Shown here piece after piece: positions 9,066 through 16,414 of a stretch of 60,924 nucleotides of DNA. The stretch lies in contig JAJZAN010000009.1 in the NCBI GenBank assembly GCA_021799435.1, positions 1 to 60,924 of the forward strand, given 5' to 3'. The stretch comes from Bacillota bacterium. GTDB lineage: Bacteria; Bacillota; Sulfobacillia; Sulfobacillales; Sulfobacillaceae. The notes beneath the pieces are model-generated. The model saw only the letters and a program-made list of their open reading frames with translations, ran no database searches and was not told the DNA's origin. The position numbers and the translations under genes were made by a program. Numbering within the stretch: position 1 is the first letter of the stretch; the number at the start of each line of letters is the position of its first letter.

Positions 9066-9181
9066 GTCATGCTGGCCGATTGGGCGCGGCCGTCGATTGG
9101 TAACGTTTTTTTCGTATCGGCCGTTATACCTCACGGATGGAGGCTCGGCGAATCGCATCTCATTCAGTCTAAGGAGGCAAC

Positions 9182-10234
9182 ATGAACAAGACACCGGGGA
9201 TTGTCATCATCGCGTTGATGGCTTCAGCGCTGATTGCCGGCTGTGGTGTGCAAAACTCGTCTGGCGCAGGGGCATCCACGCCTTCGGCATCGGCGTCCTT
9301 ATACCCGCCTGCGCCGCCAATCAACCCGGGCTCGGGCGCAAGCCCCTCCTCGACGCCCTCCTCTGCGAACACCTCCCCGTCCCACACAAGTGCGGCCTCT
9401 GATGCATCGTCTCCGCCCCAAGCATCGAGCTCGCCGTCGCAAAGCTCCACCGAGGCGGCGGTCAGTTTGATTCGCGCGTGGATGCAAAGCGGGGCCAGCG
9501 GACAGGGTCCGGGCATGCCTATCGGAGATGGCCAGAACATCAGCGCGGTGGAGCAGCAATGGGGATCGGGCACGTCCACGTCAGGGTCTGGAGCCGGTGT
9601 TTACATAACATACCCGACTCATAGCATTGCCTTCGGGGTGAACCAAGGCAACCAAATCGTTGATGTCCGGTCGTTCCAGTCCGCTTTGCACCAGATTACC
9701 CGTTCAACGCTGTTCTCGGTACTGGGACAGCCGCCCGCCACACGCTACGCTGACAACACGACGATCTATGTGTATCCGGACGGGGCGGACTACCAAGTTC
9801 TCTGGGTGTTTTCCGGCGGTCCCGGACAGACCGGCAACACGGTCGATCATGTGGACGTAACCTGGCCCCAAGGGACCGTAAACCTCATGGCCCAGACCGT
9901 GTCCAACCCGTCCATTACCGTCACCACGGCACCGAAAAGCCAAGGTTCCTATTTCACGTTCTCCATCGACAACCCTCCAGCGGGATACCAACTGGCGGAG
10001 TTGGAGTGGATTCCTGCCAGCGGCACGTCCGACACGGCCGTGAACACCCTGCCGCAGGCCATATACAACGCCAACCACGGCACCACCGGGGAACTGTTTA
10101 TGGCTGTCAATGGAGCCTATCGATTTCAGTACACGTCGGCGATGAGCGGTCAAACCGGATCGGTTCGGCTGATCTATCAAAACACCGCGGGCAATACCGT
10201 CATTGGCACGTCCAGTTCCATTACCCTGAACTAA
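9182..10234 (+). CDS. Secreted lipoprotein with Ser/Pro/Ala-rich linker, function unknown
   Basis: A 350-residue protein. The signal peptide ends in a lipobox (ALIAGC), giving a lipid-anchored mature protein. A low-complexity Ser/Pro/Ala linker follows (about residues 25-95), then a globular C-terminal part with two repeating-looking beta-rich sections and no motif I recognise. The ATG follows AAGGAGGCAAC. A GC-rich hairpin terminator follows the gene, so it is probably transcribed alone. It is likely an envelope protein exposed outside the membrane; no enzymatic function is evident. Confidence 0.75.
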   Translation: MNKTPGIVIIALMASALIAGCGVQNSSGAGASTPSASASLYPPAPPINPGSGASPSSTPSSANTSPSHTSAASDASSPPQASSSPSQSSTEAAVSLIRAWMQSGASGQGPGMPIGDGQNISAVEQQWGSGTSTSGSGAGVYITYPTHSIAFGVNQGNQIVDVRSFQSALHQITRSTLFSVLGQPPATRYADNTTIYVYPDGADYQVLWVFSGGPGQTGNTVDHVDVTWPQGTVNLMAQTVSNPSITVTTAPKSQGSYFTFSIDNPPAGYQLAELEWIPASGTSDTAVNTLPQAIYNANHGTTGELFMAVNGAYRFQYTSAMSGQTGSVRLIYQNTAGNTVIGTSSSITLN

Positions 10235-10245
10235 CTTAACCCAGA

Positions 10246-10281
10246 AGGGCCGAGCGCCACAGGCGGCTCCGCCCTCCTTTT
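10246..10281 (+). terminator. Rho-independent terminator after the lipoprotein gene
   Basis: AGGGC and GCCCT ends enclose a GAGC/GCTC-containing stem with a short loop, followed by CCTTTTG. It lies 11 bases after the lipoprotein stop and before the convergent PIG-L gene. Confidence 0.65.
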
Positions 10282-10287
10282 GTGTGT

Positions 10288-11055
10288 CTAGTCCGCCCCA
10301 TGCCGTTCCAAACTGGGTTCAAGATCCTCGCTGGCACGGGATCCGGGGTGAAGTCTGAGGCGTCGGAAGGTCTCGATGAACTCGGGGTGATCGAGGTGCG
10401 CGGCGGTAAGGGGATTAACGAAATCGCGCCCCACCCACGCCGTCGCATCCCGAAGCCAGTGGTTCAGCACGGCCTCCACGCCATACCCCTGAGATGCATG
10501 ACACGCTAATGCTTGAAGCTTTTGCGGGAACTCGGACTCGATATCTACGAATACCGTCGGATAGTTGCTGCCGTAAAGCCAAAGCTCTTGAACAGTCGCT
10601 GTGGGAAGGCCCAGTTCCGGAAACATGGTGGCATGACCCGCTGCCGGGTAAACGGCGTCAAGTGTTTCCTGACCCGCCACGCGATGGTCGGAATGGTTGA
10701 TGATCATGTCGCCAATCCAGTAGCTGGTGGGATCCCAGGCCAGTACCACGTCGGGCTGGACGGTGCGAATAACCCGGACGATGTCTCGCCGCAAGGTAAG
10801 AGACGGGGCCAACTCGCCGTCAATATAGTCCAAGAAATACACCGGATCTGCTCCCACAGCTTCAGCGGCGGCGCGCTGCTCATCCCGACGCCGGGCCGCC
10901 AAGCCCGCCACTTCATCCATATTGGAGGTCCCCTTGGATCCGTCGGTGCAGATGAGGTAGCTAATCTCGTGACCCCGTTTGGCTAAGGGGCTCACCGTTC
11001 CGCCGATGGAGTCGTCGATGTCGTCGGGGTGCGCCCCGACCGCCAGAAACCGCAT
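10288..11055 (-). CDS. PIG-L/LmbE-family Zn-dependent deacetylase
   Basis: A 255-residue hydrolase of the PIG-L fold, which removes acyl groups from N-acetyl sugars (GlcNAc-PI, GlcNAc-malate in bacillithiol synthesis, lincosamide precursors). Metal-site motifs are AVGAHPDDIDDSIGG near the N-terminus and NHSDHRVAG in the middle. The usual HPDDE is here HPDDID. BshB-type bacillithiol deacetylase is one possibility, but no other bacillithiol gene is nearby. It is convergent with the lipoprotein gene. Confidence 0.85.
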   Translation of the reverse strand: MRFLAVGAHPDDIDDSIGGTVSPLAKRGHEISYLICTDGSKGTSNMDEVAGLAARRRDEQRAAAEAVGADPVYFLDYIDGELAPSLTLRRDIVRVIRTVQPDVVLAWDPTSYWIGDMIINHSDHRVAGQETLDAVYPAAGHATMFPELGLPTATVQELWLYGSNYPTVFVDIESEFPQKLQALACHASQGYGVEAVLNHWLRDATAWVGRDFVNPLTAAHLDHPEFIETFRRLRLHPGSRASEDLEPSLERHGAD

Positions 11056-11114
11056 GTCGTGTCCGCCTCCTTCTTGAAAAAGACCCCGGTCTTTTACGAC
11101 AAATCCATTGCGAC

Positions 11115-11426
11115 TTAGATGCTGCCCTTGCGCTCAACCACTAAAATCTGGGCTTCGGGGGCGGGATAAGCCACATGTTCGTCTCCCGGCTCGCAGTAAC
11201 AGATTCGACCCGGGGTCAGCCGTTCCACCCGTTCCTGCCCACCATGCCGATAGTGCATATCGACAGCCCCATTCAGTACCACGAACACCTCAGGCCCATC
11301 GTTCACATGCCAAACATACGGCTGGTTGGTCCAGTGAATCCGCACGGTGGCAGCGTCGATCTCAGTGACATCTAAGGCATCCCAAGGATGATCGCCGATA
11401 AATGACGCGGCATCGATAAAGCGCAT
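11115..11426 (-). CDS. Small cupin-domain protein
   Basis: A 103-residue single-domain cupin. Beta-barrel motifs are visible: HVNDGPEVFVVLNGAVDMHYR (cupin 1) and PGDEHVAYP (cupin 2). The start at 11426 follows AAAGGCGG with 8-base spacing; in-frame extension to 11801 would overlap the divergent GNAT gene and has no ribosome site. Such small cupins may bind a metal and a small ligand; the function is unknown. It lies downstream of the GNAT gene's divergent promoter region and 59 bases before the PIG-L gene on the same strand. Confidence 0.75.
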   Translation of the reverse strand: MRFIDAASFIGDHPWDALDVTEIDAATVRIHWTNQPYVWHVNDGPEVFVVLNGAVDMHYRHGGQERVERLTPGRICYCEPGDEHVAYPAPEAQILVVERKGSI

Positions 11427-11589
11427 GGAATGATCCGCCTTTCGAACAGAATGAAGACCCGCGAAATGTGACCCAATCTTAATCCATTCCTGAGTCCGTG
11501 ACCACGGCTTTAGATCCCAACGCGAGTCCTGTGGATCTGATTTCTTCATGGCGCCCGCTCGATTCCTATAATGGAACTGAGGTGAGCCC

Positions 11590-12129
11590 ATGGCCAATAC
11601 GTTTCCTATTCGTCGAGCCGGTCCTGCCGATTCCGAAGTCATAACCCGGGTGCACGCGGCCTCCTGGCGGACCACATACCAAGGCTTGGTGGAAGACGCG
11701 TTCTTGGACGAGTTTTTTGACCGAGGTTTGGACGACCGAATTGCCGCTCGACGATCGCAGCGGCACGACGACCTGACATGGGTCGCGGTCACCCCCGCCA
11801 ACCATGTCGTGGGCTATCTGCAAACCGGGCCGACCCGGGACCTGGGCTTTCCTGAATACCCCGTCGAGCTCTACGCCATCTACTTGGTGAAAGGGTGGCA
11901 GCGGCTCGGTGTCGGACGCGCCCTGGTCAGGCCCCTGGCTGAGGCTGTTCACGATTCCCCCAACCGCGGTGTGCTGGTTTGGGCGCTCGAGCAAAACTCG
12001 GCCCGGGACTTTTACGAGAGTTTATGTGCTCAATATCTCACCGCCGAACCTATTCGCATTGGCCGCCTCGATTTCAAGAAATGCGCCTATGGCTGGACTG
12101 ACCTCCCCGGTTGTCTCGGATTATCGTGA
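11590..12129 (+). CDS. GNAT-family N-acetyltransferase
   Basis: A 179-residue acetyltransferase using acetyl-CoA. The N-terminus IRRAGPADSEVITRVHAASWR is typical of GNATs with a small-molecule or peptide amine substrate. The CoA pyrophosphate loop reads KGWQRLGVGRALV (about residues 102-114). A TATAAT box lies about 20 bases upstream of the start (11567-11572). The substrate is unknown. A strong hairpin follows the gene. Confidence 0.88.
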   Translation: MANTFPIRRAGPADSEVITRVHAASWRTTYQGLVEDAFLDEFFDRGLDDRIAARRSQRHDDLTWVAVTPANHVVGYLQTGPTRDLGFPEYPVELYAIYLVKGWQRLGVGRALVRPLAEAVHDSPNRGVLVWALEQNSARDFYESLCAQYLTAEPIRIGRLDFKKCAYGWTDLPGCLGLS

Positions 12130-12155
12130 GCCCAGCGGGATGGCTGCCGGCGCCA

Positions 12156-12181
12156 AAGAGCCCCGCGTTGGCGGGGCTCTT
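12156..12181. terminator. Bidirectional hairpin between convergent GNAT and carboxypeptidase genes
   Basis: A perfect 11-bp stem (AAGAGCCCCGC / GCGGGGCTCTT) with a GTTG loop. No long T-run follows on either strand, so efficiency as an intrinsic terminator is uncertain. Its place between convergent genes supports the role. Confidence 0.65.
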
Positions 12182-12212
12182 AGGACGCGATAGAAAAAGC
12201 GAGCTAGTCGTC

Positions 12213-13442
12213 TTACCGCTTTAGCCGATACGAGTACGTCGGGGCCTTTAAGCTGGCCGCGGTCTTGACGGGAACGGTGACCGACTGCGAACCCGCGTGA
12301 ATGGTCAGCGTGCCAACCACGGTTCCGGCAGCCAGGGTGTTGCCATGAGGAACGTGGGTGGTGAGATGAAGCGCATAGGACATGCCGGGCCATCCTATAA
12401 TCGTCGCAGACTTGGCTGCCACCAACGGAATAGGCGATTGCCAGGCTGCATCGAGATGTCCAAAGACCTGCCCCTGAGCCACGACGGTACGCTCGCCAAT
12501 GGTTTTGTCAAGAGCGTGCAACAACGCGTTGCCCGCATCGAGTGCCGCCCATACTTGGCCTTTAGGCGAGGTGGCCGGTTGACCAAGGACGGAAGAATAG
12601 AGCGTCAGGGTCCGTCCGCCCACGGTCTTGTCCGTGGCAAGCACAACGCATCCGCCAGACTGGGTGGTCGACCCGGTCTTCACGCCGATAATGCCGTTGT
12701 GGCCGATAAGGTAGTTGTAGTTGTAGACCAACTGTCCGTCGGCGGTCATTTGAGGCATAGCCACAATTTGCTGCACGACCGGATTCTTCATGAGGATGGC
12801 GGCCAACTTCAGCTGGTCGGCTGCGGTGCTGACGGTAGTGGAGTTTAGTCCCACCGGTCCGTTGAAGTGGGTGTGATTGAGACCCATAGCCTTGGCTTCG
12901 GCGTTCATCTCGGCTGTGAACTGCGTGACCGAGCCGCCCACCCATTGGGCCAGCATGGTCGCCACATTGTTGCCTGAAGGCACCAGCAACCCTTCCAACA
13001 GAGTGCGTTCCGATATCTTCTCCCCCGCCGCTATCGGCAATATCGACTGGTGCGAACTGGCGTCTTGTTGCAGGAGTTGGACATCCGCAGCGGTCATAGT
13101 CAGGGTGGGACCATTTTGATACGCGCTCAGGGGATGGGCTTTCAACACCAGATATGCGGTCATCATTTTGGCCAAACTGCCAATTGGCTCGGACTGGCTT
13201 GGTCCGTGCTGCGGCCATATTCCTACCCCCGTGACCCCCACATCAGCCTGTACACCTTGGGGCCAGGGCAAGGCGGGGGTTGCACCCGCGACTTGTTTGG
13301 ACGAAGGAACAGACGCGCTGACCGTGGGCTGTGGCACGGGTCGAACGACTTGGACAATTCCCAGCACCACGAGAATTGCCACGACAAGAGACACGATATA
13401 CGATGTGCGCAAAATGATGTCGCTCCTTGTGGAAATGATCAT
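12213..13442 (-). CDS. D-alanyl-D-alanine carboxypeptidase (peptidase S11, PBP5/DacF type)
   Basis: A 409-residue low-molecular-weight penicillin-binding protein that trims the terminal D-Ala from peptidoglycan stem peptides. All three catalytic motifs are present: SLAK (89-92), SGN (156-158) and KTG (255-257). An N-terminal hydrophobic segment (about 14-33) anchors or secretes it, and a C-terminal beta-rich domain follows. The annotated ATG at 13442 has no ribosome site; a TTG at 13412 lies 9 bases after AAGGAG and may be the true start (399 residues). Confidence 0.92.
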   Translation of the reverse strand: MIISTRSDIILRTSYIVSLVVAILVVLGIVQVVRPVPQPTVSASVPSSKQVAGATPALPWPQGVQADVGVTGVGIWPQHGPSQSEPIGSLAKMMTAYLVLKAHPLSAYQNGPTLTMTAADVQLLQQDASSHQSILPIAAGEKISERTLLEGLLVPSGNNVATMLAQWVGGSVTQFTAEMNAEAKAMGLNHTHFNGPVGLNSTTVSTAADQLKLAAILMKNPVVQQIVAMPQMTADGQLVYNYNYLIGHNGIIGVKTGSTTQSGGCVVLATDKTVGGRTLTLYSSVLGQPATSPKGQVWAALDAGNALLHALDKTIGERTVVAQGQVFGHLDAAWQSPIPLVAAKSATIIGWPGMSYALHLTTHVPHGNTLAAGTVVGTLTIHAGSQSVTVPVKTAASLKAPTYSYRLKR

Positions 13443-13913
13443 TTTCTATGATAACGTGCGTAAGCCCGCCGTGGTTACTGTCGAAAAATGCCAGAGTCTG
13501 TGATTTGGAGCCGCTTGCCATCAGATTCCCGTTTACACGAGGCCCTTCACGCGGCCGTGTCCCTTGTTTTTCTTGCTTAAACGCCGTATGGGCTGGGACC
13601 ATTTGACAAGGGACGATCTCACGGAAAAACGGAAAAATGGCAGAGATCTCTTAAGCGATGGTTCAGGTCTGCCGTTGTCGAATCTCGTTCGCGAAGGCGT
13701 CAATGCCGGACGTGCGGCCTAATGCATGGTGGAACAGAAGAATCTCAGCCATTTCATGTTCCTTTCGCAAGCGGACGACAATGGATGCCGGGCGATGGGG
13801 GGACGCCCGCGATCTCCCCACGAAAGAACGTGATGTCGCAGACAGCATGCCATCCCCTCAACCGTTCGCGACGGCGGGAGTGATGTCCTGCTGGAAGAAT
13901 GTAGACATTCGCC
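13443..13913. other. Intergenic stretch holding only a gene stump
   Basis: The only interpretable content in these 471 bases is the dienelactone-hydrolase remnant listed separately. The rest shows no coding pattern, RNA gene or repeat that I can support. Confidence 0.5.
13663..13752 (-). pseudogene. N-terminal stump of a dienelactone-hydrolase-family gene
   Basis: An ATG with a good upstream site (AAAGGAACATGAA) opens MAEILLFHHALGRTSGIDAF, followed by ANEIRQ. This matches the highly characteristic N-terminus of dienelactone hydrolase family proteins (recalled pattern MAEVLLFHHAxGLTxG..FADxLR). Homology stops after about 26 residues and a TGA follows, so the catalytic Cys-Asp-His domain is missing. 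It is most likely the remains of a deleted gene. Confidence 0.6.
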
Positions 13914-14243
13914 TCAAGAAAAATCGATGATGTAGTCCGAAACTCGGGACCGCAAAATCTCGATCAGTTCCTCATCCATATACGGGTAGTCATCGGGGAT
14001 ATCTAAGCAAATGACCCGCTTCTCGAAGACCGAGCGTCCAAACTTCTCCCCAAGCCTCCTTAGGTGCTTGCGCTCCATCACGAAGATAACATCGGCCCAT
14101 CCGACATGACCCGCGGTCACTTTAATCCGGGCATTGTGTTCTGTGCCGGCCGACCTAACCTGATGTCCCTTCACTCCATCAAAAATTTTCTCGGCCGTCA
14201 AACTTCGCCACTGGTTTCGGCTGCAGATAAATAAGACCTTCAT
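13914..14243 (-). CDS. Low-molecular-weight protein tyrosine phosphatase-like protein
   Basis: A 109-residue protein starting MKVLFICSRNQWRS: the CX5R phosphate loop (Cys7-Arg13) comes directly after the first beta strand, as in LMW tyrosine phosphatases and arsenate reductases. It is shorter than the classic family (about 150), and WADVIFVMERKH matches the central strand of the fold. A late acidic DIPDDYPYMDEEL segment may supply the general acid. It belongs to the small LMW-PTP-related group with an uncharacterised substrate. Confidence 0.82.
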   Translation of the reverse strand: MKVLFICSRNQWRSLTAEKIFDGVKGHQVRSAGTEHNARIKVTAGHVGWADVIFVMERKHLRRLGEKFGRSVFEKRVICLDIPDDYPYMDEELIEILRSRVSDYIIDFS

Positions 14244-14284
14244 CTACGTCCCACCCTTCCAAAGAGGATTGCCACTCTGTCATA

Positions 14285-14428
14285 TCACGGCTGATATCGA
14301 CGCAACCCACGTTCCGCTAACGCGATCTGGGCGGCAATGCTCCGGGCATTTTCATCGTAAACCGGATGCGGCTGACCCGAGGCATTCGTGCACAAATGAA
14401 GGCCACTTGTTGCATAATGGGTGCCCAT
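14285..14428 (-). CDS. Possible small ORF, 47 residues
   Basis: An open frame from ATG (14428) to TGA encodes MGTHYATSGLHLCTNASGQP and then PVYDENARSIAAQIALAERG. It fills the gap between the UDG-like and phosphatase genes and has amino-acid use like a real protein, but its ribosome-binding site is weak (TTAGG about 13 bases upstream) and I recognise no family. Treat as a candidate only. Confidence 0.3.
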   Translation of the reverse strand: MGTHYATSGLHLCTNASGQPHPVYDENARSIAAQIALAERGLRRYQP

Positions 14429-14445
14429 GTTGAGAGCCTAAGTTC

Positions 14446-15024
14446 ATGAATATGTGCTTATGGCCCGAAGTACCGCGCCCATCGCAGACTGTCCCGTGTA
14501 ACAGCTGCGAATTAAAGGCGCACTCGCCGCGCTTGGTTTGGGGGGAAGGCAACCCGCTTGCCCGGGCTTGGATCCTGTTGGACAACCCGGGAGCTCGAGA
14601 GAGCGGCGACCATACCCCTTGGGTCTGTGGAACCCGCCAAACCCTGTATGACGAAGTCGCGAAGGCGGGCTTTGGCGCCCAGGGCCTTTATCTGACCTTC
14701 GTCCTTCGCCGCCGGCCCCGCCGTGCCTATGCCAAGGAGGCGGAGAGACATCAATGCCTCCAAAACCTCCATCGGGGCATGAACGAACACCCGCCCCGCC
14801 TGCTGCTGTGTCTTGGCGACATCGCCCTTCGAGCCTTCTTGGGGGACGCCGAGGCCTCCGTTCGCCAGACCCGCGAAACCTGGCAACAAAGCCGCGGTAT
14901 ATGGCTAACCGCCTCATACCACCCCTTAGCAACGCGGCGCCGTCCCACCCTGCTGCCTCTTTTCGCCCAAGACCTCCTCTTTTTCTTCCAGGGTTTTCAG
15001 TCGCTCGCGAATCCCGCCGACTGA
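14446..15024 (+). CDS. Uracil-DNA-glycosylase-superfamily protein (family 4-like)
   Basis: A 192-residue protein with the order of UDG family 4/5 motifs: an N-terminal CNSC pair, VWGEGNPLARAWILLDNPG, a WVCGTRQTLYDEV block equivalent to the PFVGxAGxLL segment, CLGDIALRAFLG, and a late SYHPLATRR corresponding to motif B (HPS-like). The catalytic GExPG of canonical enzymes reads LDNPGARE here. Only part of the four-cysteine iron-sulphur pattern is obvious. It may be a divergent base-excision enzyme or a non-catalytic relative. Confidence 0.7.
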   Translation: MNMCLWPEVPRPSQTVPCNSCELKAHSPRLVWGEGNPLARAWILLDNPGARESGDHTPWVCGTRQTLYDEVAKAGFGAQGLYLTFVLRRRPRRAYAKEAERHQCLQNLHRGMNEHPPRLLLCLGDIALRAFLGDAEASVRQTRETWQQSRGIWLTASYHPLATRRRPTLLPLFAQDLLFFFQGFQSLANPAD

Positions 15025-15135
15025 CACCGGCGGGCCTCAGTCTAAACACAAAGTACGCGATCGACTCGAAAGCAGCCGTCAAGACTCTTGAAGGCACTCT
15101 CTTATACGGGGGGTATCACCTGACTGACCTAACCA

Positions 15136-16160
15136 TTAACGGGTTCCATGGCTGAGGATCCGGTCGACGGCATTTTTCACAAACAAGGGAGGGGCTGACT
15201 CTGGATAGGGATAGACCGAACTTACGTTGATTTCGCACAGCACATAGGTCTCTTCATGTTCGGTTTTTGGACCATAAAGGAAGTCGGCATCCCAAATGAC
15301 TGGCAGTGACTCGGTTTTAATGTCCAGCCGCTGTTGCAGCTTTGGGAGCCACTCCGTTTCCATTTTCACTTTGAGACCCTGAAATTCGGGCTGGGTTTCG
15401 GGAAAGTAAATCCTGGGCTGAGGCTCTTGAGGTTCGTACAGCAATGCGGTGACATATTGATGACCAAAGCCTACCACTTGATTATGGGACAGATAGCAAC
15501 GAACCATGCCATCGGGCACGGGTGAGTGAAACGGCTGGTCAACCATCTGTCCGAACCCCTTAAAATACCCTGCACATTGATCAATGAAATCACTGAGAGG
15601 AATCTTTTCGGGAGCACTGTTGCGAAGTGCCTGAATGACGCGCACCATCGCGTGGTCCCCACGTGTTCCCTCCGCCAACTCCACGCGCCTACCCCAGACC
15701 CGCCGTTTCCGCGATTTTGCTTCAATACCCGAGATTTTCCCTGGGCGAGCCGAATCGGCAATTGCTCGCGGAGTTCCGCTAGGGTTCTATAGACGTGAAT
15801 ATCTCCGCCCCAATCCATATCCCGGGTTTGGAACAACACGTCTTTAGTCCCCAATTTGAAGATGATATCGGGGTGTGTGCTGACAAAAGTGCCGCGAGAC
15901 GCAACCTCTCTCAGCATGGCATCCAGTACGGCACGATCCGTCCCGTCCTGAACGGGGTTCACCCAAACCAGAACGCCATCCACACCCGTCAGTTGCTGGC
16001 GCACGTCGTCTGCAAATTCATCGCTGTACACGGCGGGTTCCGCCGTGATGCCGTATTTTTCGAACTCCGCAAACGCAGCGCTGAACCTATTATTGTCCGC
16101 CGTTGCCTGACGGCGCGTTTCTCGATCCCCATGCCAAAGAATTGCCACGCGCGGGTTCAC
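15136..16160 (-). pseudogene. Frameshifted ATP-grasp-like protein of the Cj0069 family
   Basis: Two reading frames together make one protein of the Cj0069 family. The 5' part (start GTG 16160 after AAAGGGG) runs through VLVWVNPVQDG and RVLKQNRGNGGSGV. The 3' part resumes with VELAEGTRG, then DQPFHSPVPDGMVRCYLSH and ends near 15136. A single missing base at 15689/15690 accounts for the break: adding T would read GTA TGG CGC GTG GAG (V-W-R-V-E), the expected family sequence. It is a recent frameshift mutation or a sequence error; both halves are otherwise well preserved. Confidence 0.75.
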
Positions 16161-16414
16161 GATGATGACCCCTTTATCTTCCATAATGTGACGAACCTAT
16201 CTCAAATTGATATTAGCACGGAGATGCGGCGTTTTTCATGCGGGGCGTCCATCCGGCCTTGACGCCGCCCCGATCGACGCATTGGCACCTAGACATTTGA
16301 GGGCCCAAAAAAAGATGGGCGATCTGGAGAATTTGGCAGGAAATGCTATTCCCCAATGTCGAATTCATGGTGCCGATCCCCGAAAAAGCAAAACAAAACA
16401 AGGGAAGCGTCCCT

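Noticed and set aside
11427..11801. N-terminal extension of the cupin protein
   Set aside because: It would overlap the divergent GNAT gene and lacks a Shine-Dalgarno, while 11426 has a good one and the family length fits.
14444..15155. Long minus-strand and plus-strand frames overlapping the UDG-like gene
   Set aside because: Pro/Arg/Gly-rich translations typical of antisense shadows in GC-rich DNA; the UDG-like frame has family motifs.
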